Origin: Pseudomonas sp. MWU13-2100
GTDB taxonomy: Bacteria > Pseudomonadota > Gammaproteobacteria > Pseudomonadales > Pseudomonadaceae
NCBI RefSeq assembly: GCF_023242365.1
Contig: NZ_JALLIX010000002.1
Coordinates: forward strand, 62,001-126,000
Reading direction: 5' to 3'
Length of the DNA: 64,000 bases
The translations under genes were made by a program, and so were the position numbers. Below are positions 8,099 to 17,402 of this stretch, in pieces (position 1 is the first letter of the stretch; each line of letters starts with the position of its first letter). A model generated the notes under the pieces. It saw only the letters and a program-made list of their open reading frames with translations. It was not told the DNA's origin and did not search any database.

Positions 8099-9121
8099 TC
8101 AGTTGGGCTGAACTTGCAGCGCTACCCGGCCGCGGCACGGGCAACCGTCCATGAAACGATGCGCCTCGACAAACTCGTCGAAAGGAAAGGTGCGGATTTC
8201 CAGCGGCGGCAACACACGGTCGGCCGTCAGCTGGTTGATATCGCGCAAGGCCCTTTGCAGCGCCACCTGGTCCTGGACGATGCCCAGTTCCGGCTTGCCG
8301 GTAAAGTTACCGATGCAGTGCACGAAGAACTGGATGTTCTTCTGGAATGCCGCGCACGCCGGGAACGGGGTCTGGTTGCCGCCCTGCAGGCCATAGAGCA
8401 CCAGGCTGCCACGGGGCGCCAGGACATCGCCGAGCATCGACATCTGCGGCCCGCCGAGGCCGTCAAAGACCATATCGACGCCACGCCCATCGGTGTACTT
8501 GTTGACCTGCATCAGCAGGTCCTGCTCTTCGGTGACAATCACCTTGTCGGCGCCCAGGGACAACAGGTACTCGCGCTCTTCCGGGATCTTGGTCGCGGCA
8601 ATCACCTTGGCGCCCAGTGCCTTGCCCAGTTGCACGAAGGACGGCCCGGCGCAGTGGCTGGCGTCGGTGACCAGGGCGTACTGCCCCGGCTTGACCCGCG
8701 CCAGGTCCACGTAAGCGAAATAGGCGATCAACAGCGGCGTGTAATGCACGCTGGCCTGGACCGGGGTCAACACATCGGGGTAACGGGTCAGGGCCGAGCG
8801 TGGCAGGACGATAAGCTCGCCATAGACGGGATAATCGTTGGGGCTCTGGGCTGGGAAACTGGCGACTTTGTCGCCGACGGCCAAGTCATCGACGCCATCG
8901 CCGAGGGCGGTGACCACGCCGGCCATTTCATGACCGATACCGGCCGGCAGGCGGGCCTGGGACGACGCCAGGTTCTGCCGCCAGAGCACGTCATACCAAC
9001 TGATGCCAATGGCCTCCACACGCACCTGCACTTCGCCCGGCGCAGGCAGAGTGGCCGTATGCTCTTCGCATTTGAGCACCTCGGCCGGACCAAACTTGTG
9101 AAAACGGATCGTGCGGGACAT
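8099..9121 (-). CDS. Zinc-independent quinone oxidoreductase-like dehydrogenase (MDR superfamily)
   Basis: A 340-residue medium-chain dehydrogenase/reductase. The GroES-like half begins MSRTIRFHKFGPAEVLK and contains GIGHEMAGVVTALGDGVDDL; the nucleotide-binding half has ALVTDASHCAGPSFVQLGKALGAKVIA, where the canonical AxxGGxG is replaced by DASHCAG. Catalytic-zinc cysteines are absent, so it resembles NADPH:quinone reductases more than alcohol dehydrogenases. The ATG at 9121 was chosen over one 33 bases upstream because GAGG lies six bases before it. It is divergent from the LysR gene, which probably controls it. The natural substrate is unknown. Confidence 0.8.
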   Translation of the reverse strand: MSRTIRFHKFGPAEVLKCEEHTATLPAPGEVQVRVEAIGISWYDVLWRQNLASSQARLPAGIGHEMAGVVTALGDGVDDLAVGDKVASFPAQSPNDYPVYGELIVLPRSALTRYPDVLTPVQASVHYTPLLIAYFAYVDLARVKPGQYALVTDASHCAGPSFVQLGKALGAKVIAATKIPEEREYLLSLGADKVIVTEEQDLLMQVNKYTDGRGVDMVFDGLGGPQMSMLGDVLAPRGSLVLYGLQGGNQTPFPACAAFQKNIQFFVHCIGNFTGKPELGIVQDQVALQRALRDINQLTADRVLPPLEIRTFPFDEFVEAHRFMDGCPCRGRVALQVQPN

Positions 9122-9322
9122 CGCAAACCTCGTCAAATGAACCTCTAATGCCACGAACTTTATCCGGGCTTTTCGTGCAAGACCATCAGTGGCTATTAAT
9201 AGTCGACATGCCTGTCATTGATTGGCGACCATTGTACACAGTTCAAATTTCCGTGCGAATCAACCACTTTTGCCCGTAAGATTGACCTTCCCCGCCAGTG
9301 AATATCTTGTGAAGCGAGCCCG

Positions 9323-10237
9323 ATGAACCGTAACGACTTGCGTCGCGTCGATCTGAACCTGCTGATCGTATTCGAAACCCTGATGCACGAGCGGAGCGTG
9401 ACCCGGGCCGCGGAAAAGCTGTTCCTCGGCCAGCCGGCCATCAGCGCGGCGTTGTCGCGCCTGCGCAGCCTGTTCGATGACCCGTTGTTCGTGCGCACCG
9501 GCCGCAGCATGGAGCCTTCGGCCCGTGCCGTGGAGATCTTCGCCCTGCTCTCCCCGGCCCTGGACTCGATTTCCACCGCGGTCAGCCGCGCCTCGGAGTT
9601 CGACCCGGCGACCAGCACCTCGGTGTTCCGCATCGGCCTGTCCGATGACGTCGAGTTCGCCTTGCTGCCGCAGTTGCTCAAGCGCCTGCGCGCCGAGGCC
9701 CCCGGTATCGTGCTGGTGATCCGCCGCGTCAACTATCTGCTGATCCCGGCCAAGCTGGGCTCCGGCGAGATTTCCATCGGCGTGTGCTACACCACCGACC
9801 TGCCGGCCAATGCCAAGCGCAAGGTCCTGCGCCGCAGCTCGCCGAAGTTGCTGCGGGCCGACAGCATGCCCGGGCCGATGTCGCTGGATGACTTCTGCGC
9901 GCGCCCCCATGCCCTGGTGTCATTCGCCGGAGACTTGAGCGGTTTTATCGATACCGAATTGGAAAAGCTCGGACGCAAGCGCCATGTCGTGCTTGCGGTG
10001 CCACAGTTCAACGGCCTGAGTACCCTGATCGCCGGTACCGACATCATTGCCACGGTGCCCGACTACACCGCCGATGCGCTGACGGCGGCCGGCGGGGTCC
10101 GCGCCGAGAACCCGCCCCTGGACACCCAGACCTTCGAACTGCACATGGCCTGGCGCGGTTCCCAGGACAACGACCCGGGCGAGCGCTGGCTGCGCTCGCG
10201 GATCCAGATGTTCTGTGGCGACCCTGAGAGTCTCTAG
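9323..10237 (+). CDS. LysR-family transcriptional regulator
   Basis: A 304-residue LysR regulator. The N-terminal winged helix is clear (DLRRVDLNLLIVFETLMHER, then SVTRAAEKLFLGQPAISAAL, residues about 8-65), followed by a substrate-binding domain of usual length (about 95-300). It reads away from the quinone oxidoreductase across a 200-base intergenic region, the usual LysR target arrangement, so autoregulation and control of that gene are expected. The effector is unknown. It is the last gene before the accessory block. Confidence 0.88.
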   Translation: MNRNDLRRVDLNLLIVFETLMHERSVTRAAEKLFLGQPAISAALSRLRSLFDDPLFVRTGRSMEPSARAVEIFALLSPALDSISTAVSRASEFDPATSTSVFRIGLSDDVEFALLPQLLKRLRAEAPGIVLVIRRVNYLLIPAKLGSGEISIGVCYTTDLPANAKRKVLRRSSPKLLRADSMPGPMSLDDFCARPHALVSFAGDLSGFIDTELEKLGRKRHVVLAVPQFNGLSTLIAGTDIIATVPDYTADALTAAGGVRAENPPLDTQTFELHMAWRGSQDNDPGERWLRSRIQMFCGDPESL

Positions 10238-10619
10238 GGGTCATCTGGCAGGCTGTTTACCTGATGATTTCTGCCTTTTCATAGACCATGGAGATCCATT
10301 CACTTCCAGTGGATTGCTCCATTGGGGGCACATCTGAGGGCATGCGTTGGATGGTTTGAGAAGGATGCCCCCAACCTAAGGTCCGGCAGCCCCTTCTCGG
10401 AAAAGTCATACGCTACTGCCCGCAACCACCATCGCACGAACTGTTTTGATCAGTAGCAATAGAGTGTAGGCTCTACTCTACTAGTCTCGATGTCTGTTCT
10501 AAACCGATTGTCGTAACCAGTGATGGCAGCTTTGGGTCGACATGAGTCAGTCGCCTTAGGCGGCAGTCTACCGATGCCGTTCAGTCGGCACAGGCAATGA
10601 ACGCGGAAACAATCCAGAG
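10238..10619. other. Gene-free segment at left border of accessory block
   Basis: No gene is supported in these 380 bases. They contain the left 23-bp direct repeat (10321-10343), a further GATGCCCCCAA in inverse orientation at about 10365-10375, and low-information sequence including a stretch with CTTTGGGTCGACATGAGTCAG, which looks like worn mobile-element or intergenic relic DNA. Confidence 0.5.
10321..10343. repeat. Left direct repeat of accessory block (attachment-site-like)
   Basis: The 23-bp sequence begins ATTGGGGGCA and ends GGGCAT. It matches the copy at 23782-23804 at 20 of 23 positions in the same orientation. Each copy contains two GGGCA motifs. The pair brackets 13.5 kb of accessory genes. 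I read this as attL/attR-like; no integrase gene remains in the window. Confidence 0.55.
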
Positions 10620-11006
10620 CTAAGTTAGAGCGGCTTCCAAAGCATACTCATCCACGATGTCGCCAGACTCGAAGATTCCGGTCTCGGCGATTTTTTCTCG
10701 AGCATTTTCGATGTCCTGCACGAACATGACGACAGCGAGATCCCTAGTCGCTCGGGAACAACACACGTAGAAAAGCCTTCTGGTGCGATCCATCACGCTA
10801 TCCTTGCCCTGCGCAAAGTTTTCCACATCAGTATCTGAGGGCTCCACAATGCCAAAGTACTTTTCGTAGGAGAACTGCCTTTGCCCCCTGTGTTCCCACA
10901 AGAACAGATCATGCTCTGCACAGGAGACAAGAATCTTGCCCTGTTCTGGGCGGGGATTCGCGCTTCCGGCTTCATGCGGGGCGCCAACGGGTCCGTCACC
11001 TATACA
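10620..11006 (-). pseudogene. C-terminal remnant of a UvrD-like helicase
   Basis: The frame ending at 10620 contains SVMDRTRRLFYVCCSRATRD, the motif VI region of UvrD/Rep-type superfamily 1 helicases, of the RRLFYVCCSRA subtype common in standalone and defence-associated helicases. Homology-like sequence extends upstream to about KILVSCAEHDLF, and the frame closes at a TAG at 11007-11009. No Walker A or other helicase motifs exist upstream, so only the last hundred-odd residues remain. It could be one end of a lost defence or DNA-repair gene cut by the arrival of neighbouring cargo. Confidence 0.7.
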
Positions 11007-11009
11007 CTA

Positions 11010-11408
11010 TCGCCCGTCGAAGCGCTGTTGCCGAACGTCACATCTGATCTCTGGGAAGCATACATGTCGGAGTAAATGCATGGGGGCCCGGCTTTGGTGG
11101 AGTGCTCCTTCAGAGCCCCAAAGGAACCTGCAATGGAAAACCATAAACAGTGGCGACTTTTCAACATTGACTGATCCAGAAGATTAAGGGCGAAGCTCCC
11201 GACGGCCCTACCATAGATTTATACGTCGCGTCGTTGGCGTTCAAGAGACTCCGCACCGGACCACCCGGACTTGCCGTTTTTTCCAGACCACCAGCATTTC
11301 AGCCTTAAAAGAAGAGTGATTCGACAGCGCCCAGTTTCTTGTACGGTGCAGCCTTGGCGACTTGGGTGACGAGAGGACGCTAGCGCCCTCCCCTCGACCG
11401 CCCCTTGC
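11010..11408. other. Gene-free segment between helicase remnant and RND gene
   Basis: About 400 bases without a supported gene. A short plus-strand frame through 11075 overlaps the helicase remnant antisense and is not credible. I see no transposase remnant or strong hairpin. The segment probably marks a recombination junction within the accessory block. Confidence 0.4.
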
Positions 11409-14400
11409 TCAGGCAGGTTGCACCGCTTGAGCCTTGCTCGCGTTGCCAGGGCGGATTTTGAACCAGATGGCGTACATCGCCGGCAGGAACACCAACGTCA
11501 TGATGGTGCCGACCAAAGTACCGCCGATCAGTGTGTAGGCCAGCGTGCCCCAAAAAACAGAATGGGTCAGCGGGATGAATGCCAGGATGGCCGCCATCGC
11601 CGTCAGCAGTACCGGGCGGGCCCTCTGTACCGTGGCTTCGATGACGGCGTGAAAGGGATCCAGGCCTTCCTGGGCGTTGTGATGGATCTGCCCGATCAGA
11701 ATCAGCGTGTTGCGCATCAGGATGCCCGACAGCGCGATCAGCCCAACCAGGGCGTTGATACCAAACGGTTGATGAAACATCAGCAGCGTCGGCACCACGC
11801 CAATAAGTCCCAGCGGTGCGGTGAAAAACACCATGATCATTGCCGAGATCGAACGCACCTGGACGATGATGATCAGCAACGTCAGCGCAATCATGATCGG
11901 AACCAGCGGCACTATCGCCTGGCCCGCCTTGCCCGATTCCTCGATTGCACCCGCTTGCTCGATCCGATAGCCGGCGGGGAGCGTGTCGATAATCGGCTGC
12001 AGTTGCTTGACGATCACACCCGATACATCCGGTGGTTGAAGGCCTTCGTCAATATCGCCACGCACGGTGATCGTCGGTGTACGGTCACGGCGCCTGAGGA
12101 TCGGATCCTCCATACGCACATCCACCTCTCCGACCTGGGACAGAGGGATCCGCTGACCCGCCGCGCCCACCAATGTAAACCCTTCAATCCGCGCAGGGTC
12201 CAGACGTATATCGCCTGCAGCGCGCCCAACCACCTGCACTGAACGAATGTCTTCACGAACCGACGTGATCGGCACGCCCGTCAGCAGGAATTGCAACTGC
12301 TGGGCGACGGCGCTGGAGGTCAGTCCAACCGCCTGCAAGCGATCCTGATCCAGGCTGAAATGCAGGGTCGGCGCCAGAGGGCCCCAGTCGCTGTTGACCG
12401 TCCTCATCAACGGACTCGCTTGCATGACCGCTTGTACACGGCCCGCAATCTCGCGCAGCTTCGTCGGGTCAGGCCCCATTACCCTGTAGGCGACGGGATA
12501 GGGTGAATACGGACCAAACACAATTTGAGTCGCCCTGACACGGGCCTCTGGGGCGAGCCCGGCAGCGACCGCCTCGCGAAAACGCAGCTTGAGGGTTTCA
12601 CGTGCCTCCTGGCTGGACGTGAGCACCACGATCTTGGCGAACGATGGATCCGGCAGTTCTGGCGCCATCGCCAGGAAGAAACGCGGCGCGCCCTGCCCGA
12701 TATAGGCCGTGACGATTTTTGCCTCTTCCTGCTTTTGCAGCCAGGCCTCGACCTTTTTTGCAGTGGCACTGGTCTGCTCGATGGAGGTTCCGTAGGGCAT
12801 CTGCACCTCGACCATCACCTCGGGACGATCTGACGTCGGGAAGAACTGCTTCTTCACCAGGCCCATGCCCAGGACGGCCACGACAAACAGCGTGATAACC
12901 GTACCAGCCACCAGCCACTTGAGTTCGATGACCCGGGTCAGGACCCGACGGAAGCGGTTGTAGCGCGGGGTATCGTAGATAGCCGCATGCCCACCCTCTA
13001 CCTGCTTGATGTCTGGCAGCAACTTCACGCCCAGGTAAGGGGTGAAAGCCACTGCGACAACCCAGGAAGCGATCAGAGCAATGCCCACGATCCAGAACAT
13101 GTTGCTGGTGTACTCGCCGGCAGTGGACTGGGCGAAACCGTTGGGCATGAAGCCAACCGCCGTTACCAGTGTGCCCGAGAGCATCGGCGCGGCCGTATGA
13201 CTCCAGGCATACGCGGAGGCTTTGATGCGGTCGTAGCCCTCCTCCACTTTCACGACCATCATTTCGATCGCGATGATGGCGTCATCTACCAGCAACCCGA
13301 GCGCCAGGATCAATGAACCGAGGGTAATACGGTCAAAGTTCTTTCCGGTGGCCGCCATCACCACAAACACGATCGCCAGTGTCAATGGCACGGCAGCTGC
13401 GACCACGACGCCTACACGCCAGCCCATGCTGAGGAAGCAAACAAGCATCACCACGAGCAGCGCGACAAAAAACTTGACCATGAACTCACCAACGGCCGAG
13501 TCGATGTTGACGGCTTGATCGGTCACCTTGGTCAGCGTCATGCCAAGAGGCATGCCTTCATTGATCTTGGTCGTCTCGGCGTCCAGCGCCTTGCCCAGAT
13601 CCAGGCCGTTCCAGCCTTCGCGCATGATGACCCCCAGCAGCAGGGCCTCTTCTCCGTTACTGCGCACCAGAAAGGTTGCCGGGTCTTCATAGCCACGTTC
13701 GACAGTGGCCACGTCGGAGAGCTTGAGCGTGCGCCCCTGAACCACAATCGGCGTGTCACGAATCTTCTCCAGTTTGTCCAAGGCGCCGTCCAGGCGGAGG
13801 AAGACTTGCGGCCCATTTGTTTCGATCGAACCGGCGGGCGTGAGCACGTTCTGATTATTCAGCGCGGCAAAGATGTCCTGAGGCGCAATGCCCAGGGTGG
13901 CCAACCGATCATGGGAGAACGAAACAAATATCCGCTCGGCTTGCTCACCGATGATGTTGACCTTCTTCACGCCCGGCACATGCAACAGTTGCTGGCGCAA
14001 CGACTCAGCATCACGCACCAGCAGCCGCTGCGGCTCGCCTTTGGCTTTGAGGGCGAACAGCGCAAACGTCACGTCCGAATACTCGTCGTTGACCAAGGGC
14101 CCGATTACCCCCGCCGGTAGCTTGGTGGCCTCGTCGTCGAGCTTTTTGCGTGCCTGATAAAACTCTTCCTGCACCTGTGAGGGTGGCGTGCGGTCCAACA
14201 ACGACACCATGGTGAAAGCAAGACCAGGCCGCGTATAGGTTTCCGAGCGGTCGTACCATTTCAATTCCTGCAGGCGTTTTTCAAGTGGCTCTGCGACCTG
14301 GTCCTGCATTTCCTGCGCAGTAGCCCCCGGCCAGGCAGTAATGACCGTCAACTGCTTGACCGTAAACGGTGGATCCTCCGCACGCCCCAGTTGGAAGAAC

Positions 14401-14498
14401 GCCAGGGTGCCCGCAACCGCGATCAGAAAGATCAGGAATACCGTAATGGATCGCTCACGAACGGCGATCGCAGAAATATTAAAGCGGCCTTCGCTCAT
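11409..14498 (-). CDS. RND multidrug/solvent efflux pump, inner-membrane subunit
   Basis: A 1029-residue HAE1-type resistance-nodulation-division pump driven by protons. It has an N-terminal TM helix (ITVFLIFLIAVAGTLAFFQL), two large periplasmic loops and two six-helix bundles. The TM4 aspartate pair is present (LGLLVDDAIIAIEMM). In TM10 the usual GLSAKN lysine of AcrB/MexB is arginine (SGILMRNTLILIG). Its ATG overlaps the adaptor stop by four bases (ATGA), so the two are coupled. The outer-membrane partner is the divergent gene at 15906. The shared TetR-type operators suggest a hydrophobic inducer. It is distinct from the MexF in this window. Confidence 0.92.
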   Translation of the reverse strand: MSEGRFNISAIAVRERSITVFLIFLIAVAGTLAFFQLGRAEDPPFTVKQLTVITAWPGATAQEMQDQVAEPLEKRLQELKWYDRSETYTRPGLAFTMVSLLDRTPPSQVQEEFYQARKKLDDEATKLPAGVIGPLVNDEYSDVTFALFALKAKGEPQRLLVRDAESLRQQLLHVPGVKKVNIIGEQAERIFVSFSHDRLATLGIAPQDIFAALNNQNVLTPAGSIETNGPQVFLRLDGALDKLEKIRDTPIVVQGRTLKLSDVATVERGYEDPATFLVRSNGEEALLLGVIMREGWNGLDLGKALDAETTKINEGMPLGMTLTKVTDQAVNIDSAVGEFMVKFFVALLVVMLVCFLSMGWRVGVVVAAAVPLTLAIVFVVMAATGKNFDRITLGSLILALGLLVDDAIIAIEMMVVKVEEGYDRIKASAYAWSHTAAPMLSGTLVTAVGFMPNGFAQSTAGEYTSNMFWIVGIALIASWVVAVAFTPYLGVKLLPDIKQVEGGHAAIYDTPRYNRFRRVLTRVIELKWLVAGTVITLFVVAVLGMGLVKKQFFPTSDRPEVMVEVQMPYGTSIEQTSATAKKVEAWLQKQEEAKIVTAYIGQGAPRFFLAMAPELPDPSFAKIVVLTSSQEARETLKLRFREAVAAGLAPEARVRATQIVFGPYSPYPVAYRVMGPDPTKLREIAGRVQAVMQASPLMRTVNSDWGPLAPTLHFSLDQDRLQAVGLTSSAVAQQLQFLLTGVPITSVREDIRSVQVVGRAAGDIRLDPARIEGFTLVGAAGQRIPLSQVGEVDVRMEDPILRRRDRTPTITVRGDIDEGLQPPDVSGVIVKQLQPIIDTLPAGYRIEQAGAIEESGKAGQAIVPLVPIMIALTLLIIIVQVRSISAMIMVFFTAPLGLIGVVPTLLMFHQPFGINALVGLIALSGILMRNTLILIGQIHHNAQEGLDPFHAVIEATVQRARPVLLTAMAAILAFIPLTHSVFWGTLAYTLIGGTLVGTIMTLVFLPAMYAIWFKIRPGNASKAQAVQPA

Positions 14499-15604
14499 GG
14501 ATGACTCCCGGCAAAATGGGCGTCATCCTGCTGGGGCACTCTCACGTCCTCTCCATCGCGCAGCAGATGGGCGCCTAACGCGACGATCTGCTCACCGACC
14601 TTGAGATCGCCTGCCACGCGCGCGGCATCGTCGCTCAATCCCAGCACCTGAACAGGACGCCAGGTCACCTTTGCCGGCGAGCCTGCGATCACCCACACAC
14701 CGGTGCCATCGCCTGGGTCATAAAGGGCCGCGATGGGGACTTGCAGCGCCTGCCCGTGCGCGGCGCCTTCTGCGATCCGCAACGTGACCGTCGAACCTAT
14801 CGGGGCATTGGCCAGCGCGCCCTCAAGCACATACCGCGCCTCAAACGTGCGCGTCACTGGGTCGGCAGAGTCAGAAAGCAGTCTGAGCTTCGCTGTTACA
14901 GCCCCTGCGGTACTGCCGTAAAGCGTCGCTTGCGCGCTGGACCCGGCTGCAGGACGCAACGTCTCGGGCAGATGCACGATGGCTTCGCGCTGGCCTGCGC
15001 GCGCCAGTCGAACCACGGGCTGCCCCGGGCTGACGACTTGCCCGGGCTCTGCGAGTGTTTCCACCACGACACCGTCGGAATCCGCAAATAACACCGCGTA
15101 ACCGGAAGCATTGCGGGCGACATCTGCCTGGGCTTCTGCGGCGCTAAGCTGCGCCTTTGCGGTATCCGCTGCGGCTTTGATCTGGTCGTAGGCCGATGCA
15201 GAAACAGCCCCTGCGGCGACGAGGTCGCGATATCGCGCCTCGTCATCGGCTGTCTGCTTGGCTCGGGCCCTGGCGGCTGTGACCGACTCTTGCTGTGCTC
15301 GCGCCTGCAACCCCAGGTCGATGGGGTCAAGGCGCATAAGCGGCTGACCGCGTTTAACGCTCTGGCCGGTATCGACCAACCGCTCAAGGATCTTGCCGGA
15401 GACCCGAAAACCGAGATCGCCCTGCACACGGGCCGCCACTACGCCCGTGAATGAACGTGACGTCTCTGAGGAACCATCAACCGTTCCGGGCCTTACCAGA
15501 GGAGCCAGCGTGCGCGGATCGTCAATGTTGGATGAGTCACCACACGCCGTCAGGATGAGAGGCAACAAGCAGGCGGCAATGGGGATGGGTCGGAGCCGGA
15601 GCAT
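14495..15604 (-). CDS. RND periplasmic adaptor (membrane fusion lipoprotein)
   Basis: A 369-residue HlyD-type adaptor linking the RND pump to the outer-membrane channel. It has a lipoprotein signal with lipobox LTAC (C21), a lipoyl/barrel-sandwich half starting around VAARVQGDLGFRVSGKILERL, a central coiled-coil hairpin rich in Ala and Gln (about residues 100-150) and a C-terminal beta-barrel. It is the first gene of a two-gene operon with the pump. Its promoter, with TTGACA inside the operator at 15652-15675, lies just upstream and faces away from the outer-membrane factor gene. Confidence 0.9.
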   Translation of the reverse strand: MLRLRPIPIAACLLPLILTACGDSSNIDDPRTLAPLVRPGTVDGSSETSRSFTGVVAARVQGDLGFRVSGKILERLVDTGQSVKRGQPLMRLDPIDLGLQARAQQESVTAARARAKQTADDEARYRDLVAAGAVSASAYDQIKAAADTAKAQLSAAEAQADVARNASGYAVLFADSDGVVVETLAEPGQVVSPGQPVVRLARAGQREAIVHLPETLRPAAGSSAQATLYGSTAGAVTAKLRLLSDSADPVTRTFEARYVLEGALANAPIGSTVTLRIAEGAAHGQALQVPIAALYDPGDGTGVWVIAGSPAKVTWRPVQVLGLSDDAARVAGDLKVGEQIVALGAHLLRDGEDVRVPQQDDAHFAGSHP

Positions 15605-15639
15605 AGGTTCCCTTATTGAATAGAAAGAACAGGGATCAT

Positions 15640-15668
15640 ATATTCAGACTGGTGACCATTATTGTCAA
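15640..15668 (-). promoter_or_regulatory. Promoter of the RND adaptor/pump operon
   Basis: On the minus strand, TTGACA (15668-15663) and GAATAT (15645-15640) are 17 bases apart. The -35 box lies inside the 24-bp inverted-repeat operator, so a bound repressor would exclude RNA polymerase. Confidence 0.65.
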
Positions 15669-15675
15669 CGGTCAC
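15652..15675. promoter_or_regulatory. Operator 1, TetR-type inverted repeat
   Basis: GTGACC and GGTCAC arms are separated by 12 bases, 24 bp in all, with perfect 6-bp arms. The same design occurs at 15855, 19677 and 20579. It overlaps the adaptor/pump promoter. Confidence 0.75.
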
Positions 15676-15844
15676 ATTCGAGATTTCAAACGCCGCAGAA
15701 GGATGCACTACCCAACTACGCGACCGCTCATGCCCCCCCTTGCAACAAGACTGGGTTGATGCAGGTCTGCATATTCCAAAGGAGCACATGACGGGGACGA
15801 GCGATATTTTCCAGTCATATCTGAATTTAGCCCAGAGGCCTCAA

Positions 15845-15872
15845 TTGACAGAGAGTGACCATAAAGTAATAT
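15845..15872 (+). promoter_or_regulatory. Promoter of the outer-membrane factor gene
   Basis: TTGACA at 15845-15850 and TAATAT at 15867-15872 are 16 bases apart. Operator 2 covers the spacer and -10 box. AAGGA precedes the ATG at 15906. Confidence 0.65.
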
Positions 15873-15878
15873 AGTCAC
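15855..15878. promoter_or_regulatory. Operator 2, TetR-type inverted repeat
   Basis: This is a 24-bp site with GTGAC and GTCAC outer arms and an AT-rich centre, equal in size to the other three sites. It overlaps the -10 box of the outer-membrane factor gene. Confidence 0.7.
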
Positions 15879-15905
15879 CAACAATATTCGATTCAAGGAA
15901 TCTCA

Positions 15906-17363
15906 ATGCTCTCCCTCCGCCCCGCTGCTTTTTTGATAAGCGCCAGCTTGATGACAGGCTGTGCGGTCGGCCCGGACTATCGCCGCCCGGACGCCCCGCT
16001 CCCGGACCGTTACCTGGGCCAGTCTTCTGTCGAGCAGAGACCAGGGGCGACGCCTGCCAGCCTCGTCATCTGGTGGGACGGCTTCGGTGATCCACTGCTC
16101 GCCGACTTCGTCGCCAAGGCGCTTGAACAGAACCTCGATCTGGCGCAGGCCCAGGCACGAGTCGCGCAGGCGCGGGCAGGACTAGGCGCCGCCAATGCCG
16201 CTTTATTGCCCTCGGGAAACATCAGCGGCCAGGCCGCCCGCGCCTACCAATCAGTCGAGACGCCACTCGGCCAGGTGCTGAACTCAACCCCTGGCTATGA
16301 TCGCTATGGCAGTTCCTACGAGGCCGACCTCAATGCCAGCTGGGAATTGGATGTCTTTGGCGGCCTGCGACGCGGACGCGAGGCGGCACTGGCCGAGTAC
16401 CAAGCTTCCGAGGCAGGCGTTGCAGCCACACGATTGGCGATCGCCGCACAGACTGCGGATATCTACATCACTGTCCGCGGACTGCAGGCTCGACTGGATA
16501 TCGCGAATCGACAAGTCAAAACCCAGCAGGGGCTGCTGGAGAAAGTCCAATTGCTCTACAACAAGGGGCTTGCCGCCAGCTATGAGGTTCGTCAGACCGA
16601 GGGGGCTTTAGCACAGGTCCAAGCCACAGTACCGGTCCTGCAGACCGGTCTGGATGCGGCCATGAATTCACTCGACGTAATGCTCGGCACGCCACCCGGT
16701 ACTCATCGCACGCAACTTGCCATGGTCACAAGCATTCCGGCAGCGCCGCAGTTAAAGGCTATGGGAACGCCAGCCGACTTACTGCGCCGCAGGCCTGATC
16801 TCATTGTGGCCGAGCGCCGCCTTGCCGCCTCAAACGCACGCATCGGGGAGGCGATTGCCGAGTACTACCCGACGTTCTCTCTGAGTGCATTATTGGGGAG
16901 CGCGACGGCTGTATCGGCAGGCAATCTTTTTACCGGCGGCGCCAGTCAATCGTCGGGCGTACTGGGACTGCGTTGGAGACTCTTCGACTTCGGTCGCATC
17001 AACGCCCAAATCGACCAAGCCAAGGGACAGGAAGCCGAATCCCTGGCCGCTTACCGTCAGTCTGTGCTGCGCGCCACCGAGGATGTCGAGAACGCGCTCT
17101 CCTCACTGGTGAATCGGGACGCCCAAGCAACCACCCTCATTGGAGGCGAGACGTCTCTGACGCAAGCGCGCCAATCGTCGTTCACTGCTTATGAAAAAGG
17201 CACGGCCAGCTTGATTGACGTCCTGCACGCTGACGAGACCCTGCTTCAGGCTTCCGATGCTCGGGCGCAGGCACAAACCGAATCGGCACGCGCGGCAGTC
17301 GCCGCGTTCAGGGCGCTGGGCGGCGGCTGGCAGCCCTCGGATAGCCAACTGACGAGCCGATGA
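15906..17363 (+). CDS. RND outer-membrane factor lipoprotein (TolC/NodT family)
   Basis: A 485-residue outer-membrane channel of the OprM/NodT type. It has a lipoprotein signal with C19 (LMTGC) followed by the family start AVGPDYRRPDAP, two repeated OEP domains, and the conserved region GTPADLLRRRPDLIVAERRL. It completes a tripartite pump with the adaptor and RND gene, which are transcribed in the opposite direction from a shared 300-base control region. AAGGA lies six bases upstream of the ATG. The SDR gene follows 39 bases later and is probably co-transcribed. Confidence 0.92.
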   Translation: MLSLRPAAFLISASLMTGCAVGPDYRRPDAPLPDRYLGQSSVEQRPGATPASLVIWWDGFGDPLLADFVAKALEQNLDLAQAQARVAQARAGLGAANAALLPSGNISGQAARAYQSVETPLGQVLNSTPGYDRYGSSYEADLNASWELDVFGGLRRGREAALAEYQASEAGVAATRLAIAAQTADIYITVRGLQARLDIANRQVKTQQGLLEKVQLLYNKGLAASYEVRQTEGALAQVQATVPVLQTGLDAAMNSLDVMLGTPPGTHRTQLAMVTSIPAAPQLKAMGTPADLLRRRPDLIVAERRLAASNARIGEAIAEYYPTFSLSALLGSATAVSAGNLFTGGASQSSGVLGLRWRLFDFGRINAQIDQAKGQEAESLAAYRQSVLRATEDVENALSSLVNRDAQATTLIGGETSLTQARQSSFTAYEKGTASLIDVLHADETLLQASDARAQAQTESARAAVAAFRALGGGWQPSDSQLTSR

Positions 17364-17402
17364 CACGGGCGGTTTTCGAGATTCAAACAAGGGGTATGCA
17401 AG

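Noticed and set aside
10881..11075. 64-residue plus-strand frame over the helicase remnant
   Set aside because: It is antisense to the helicase-like frame, with no ribosome site and no family.
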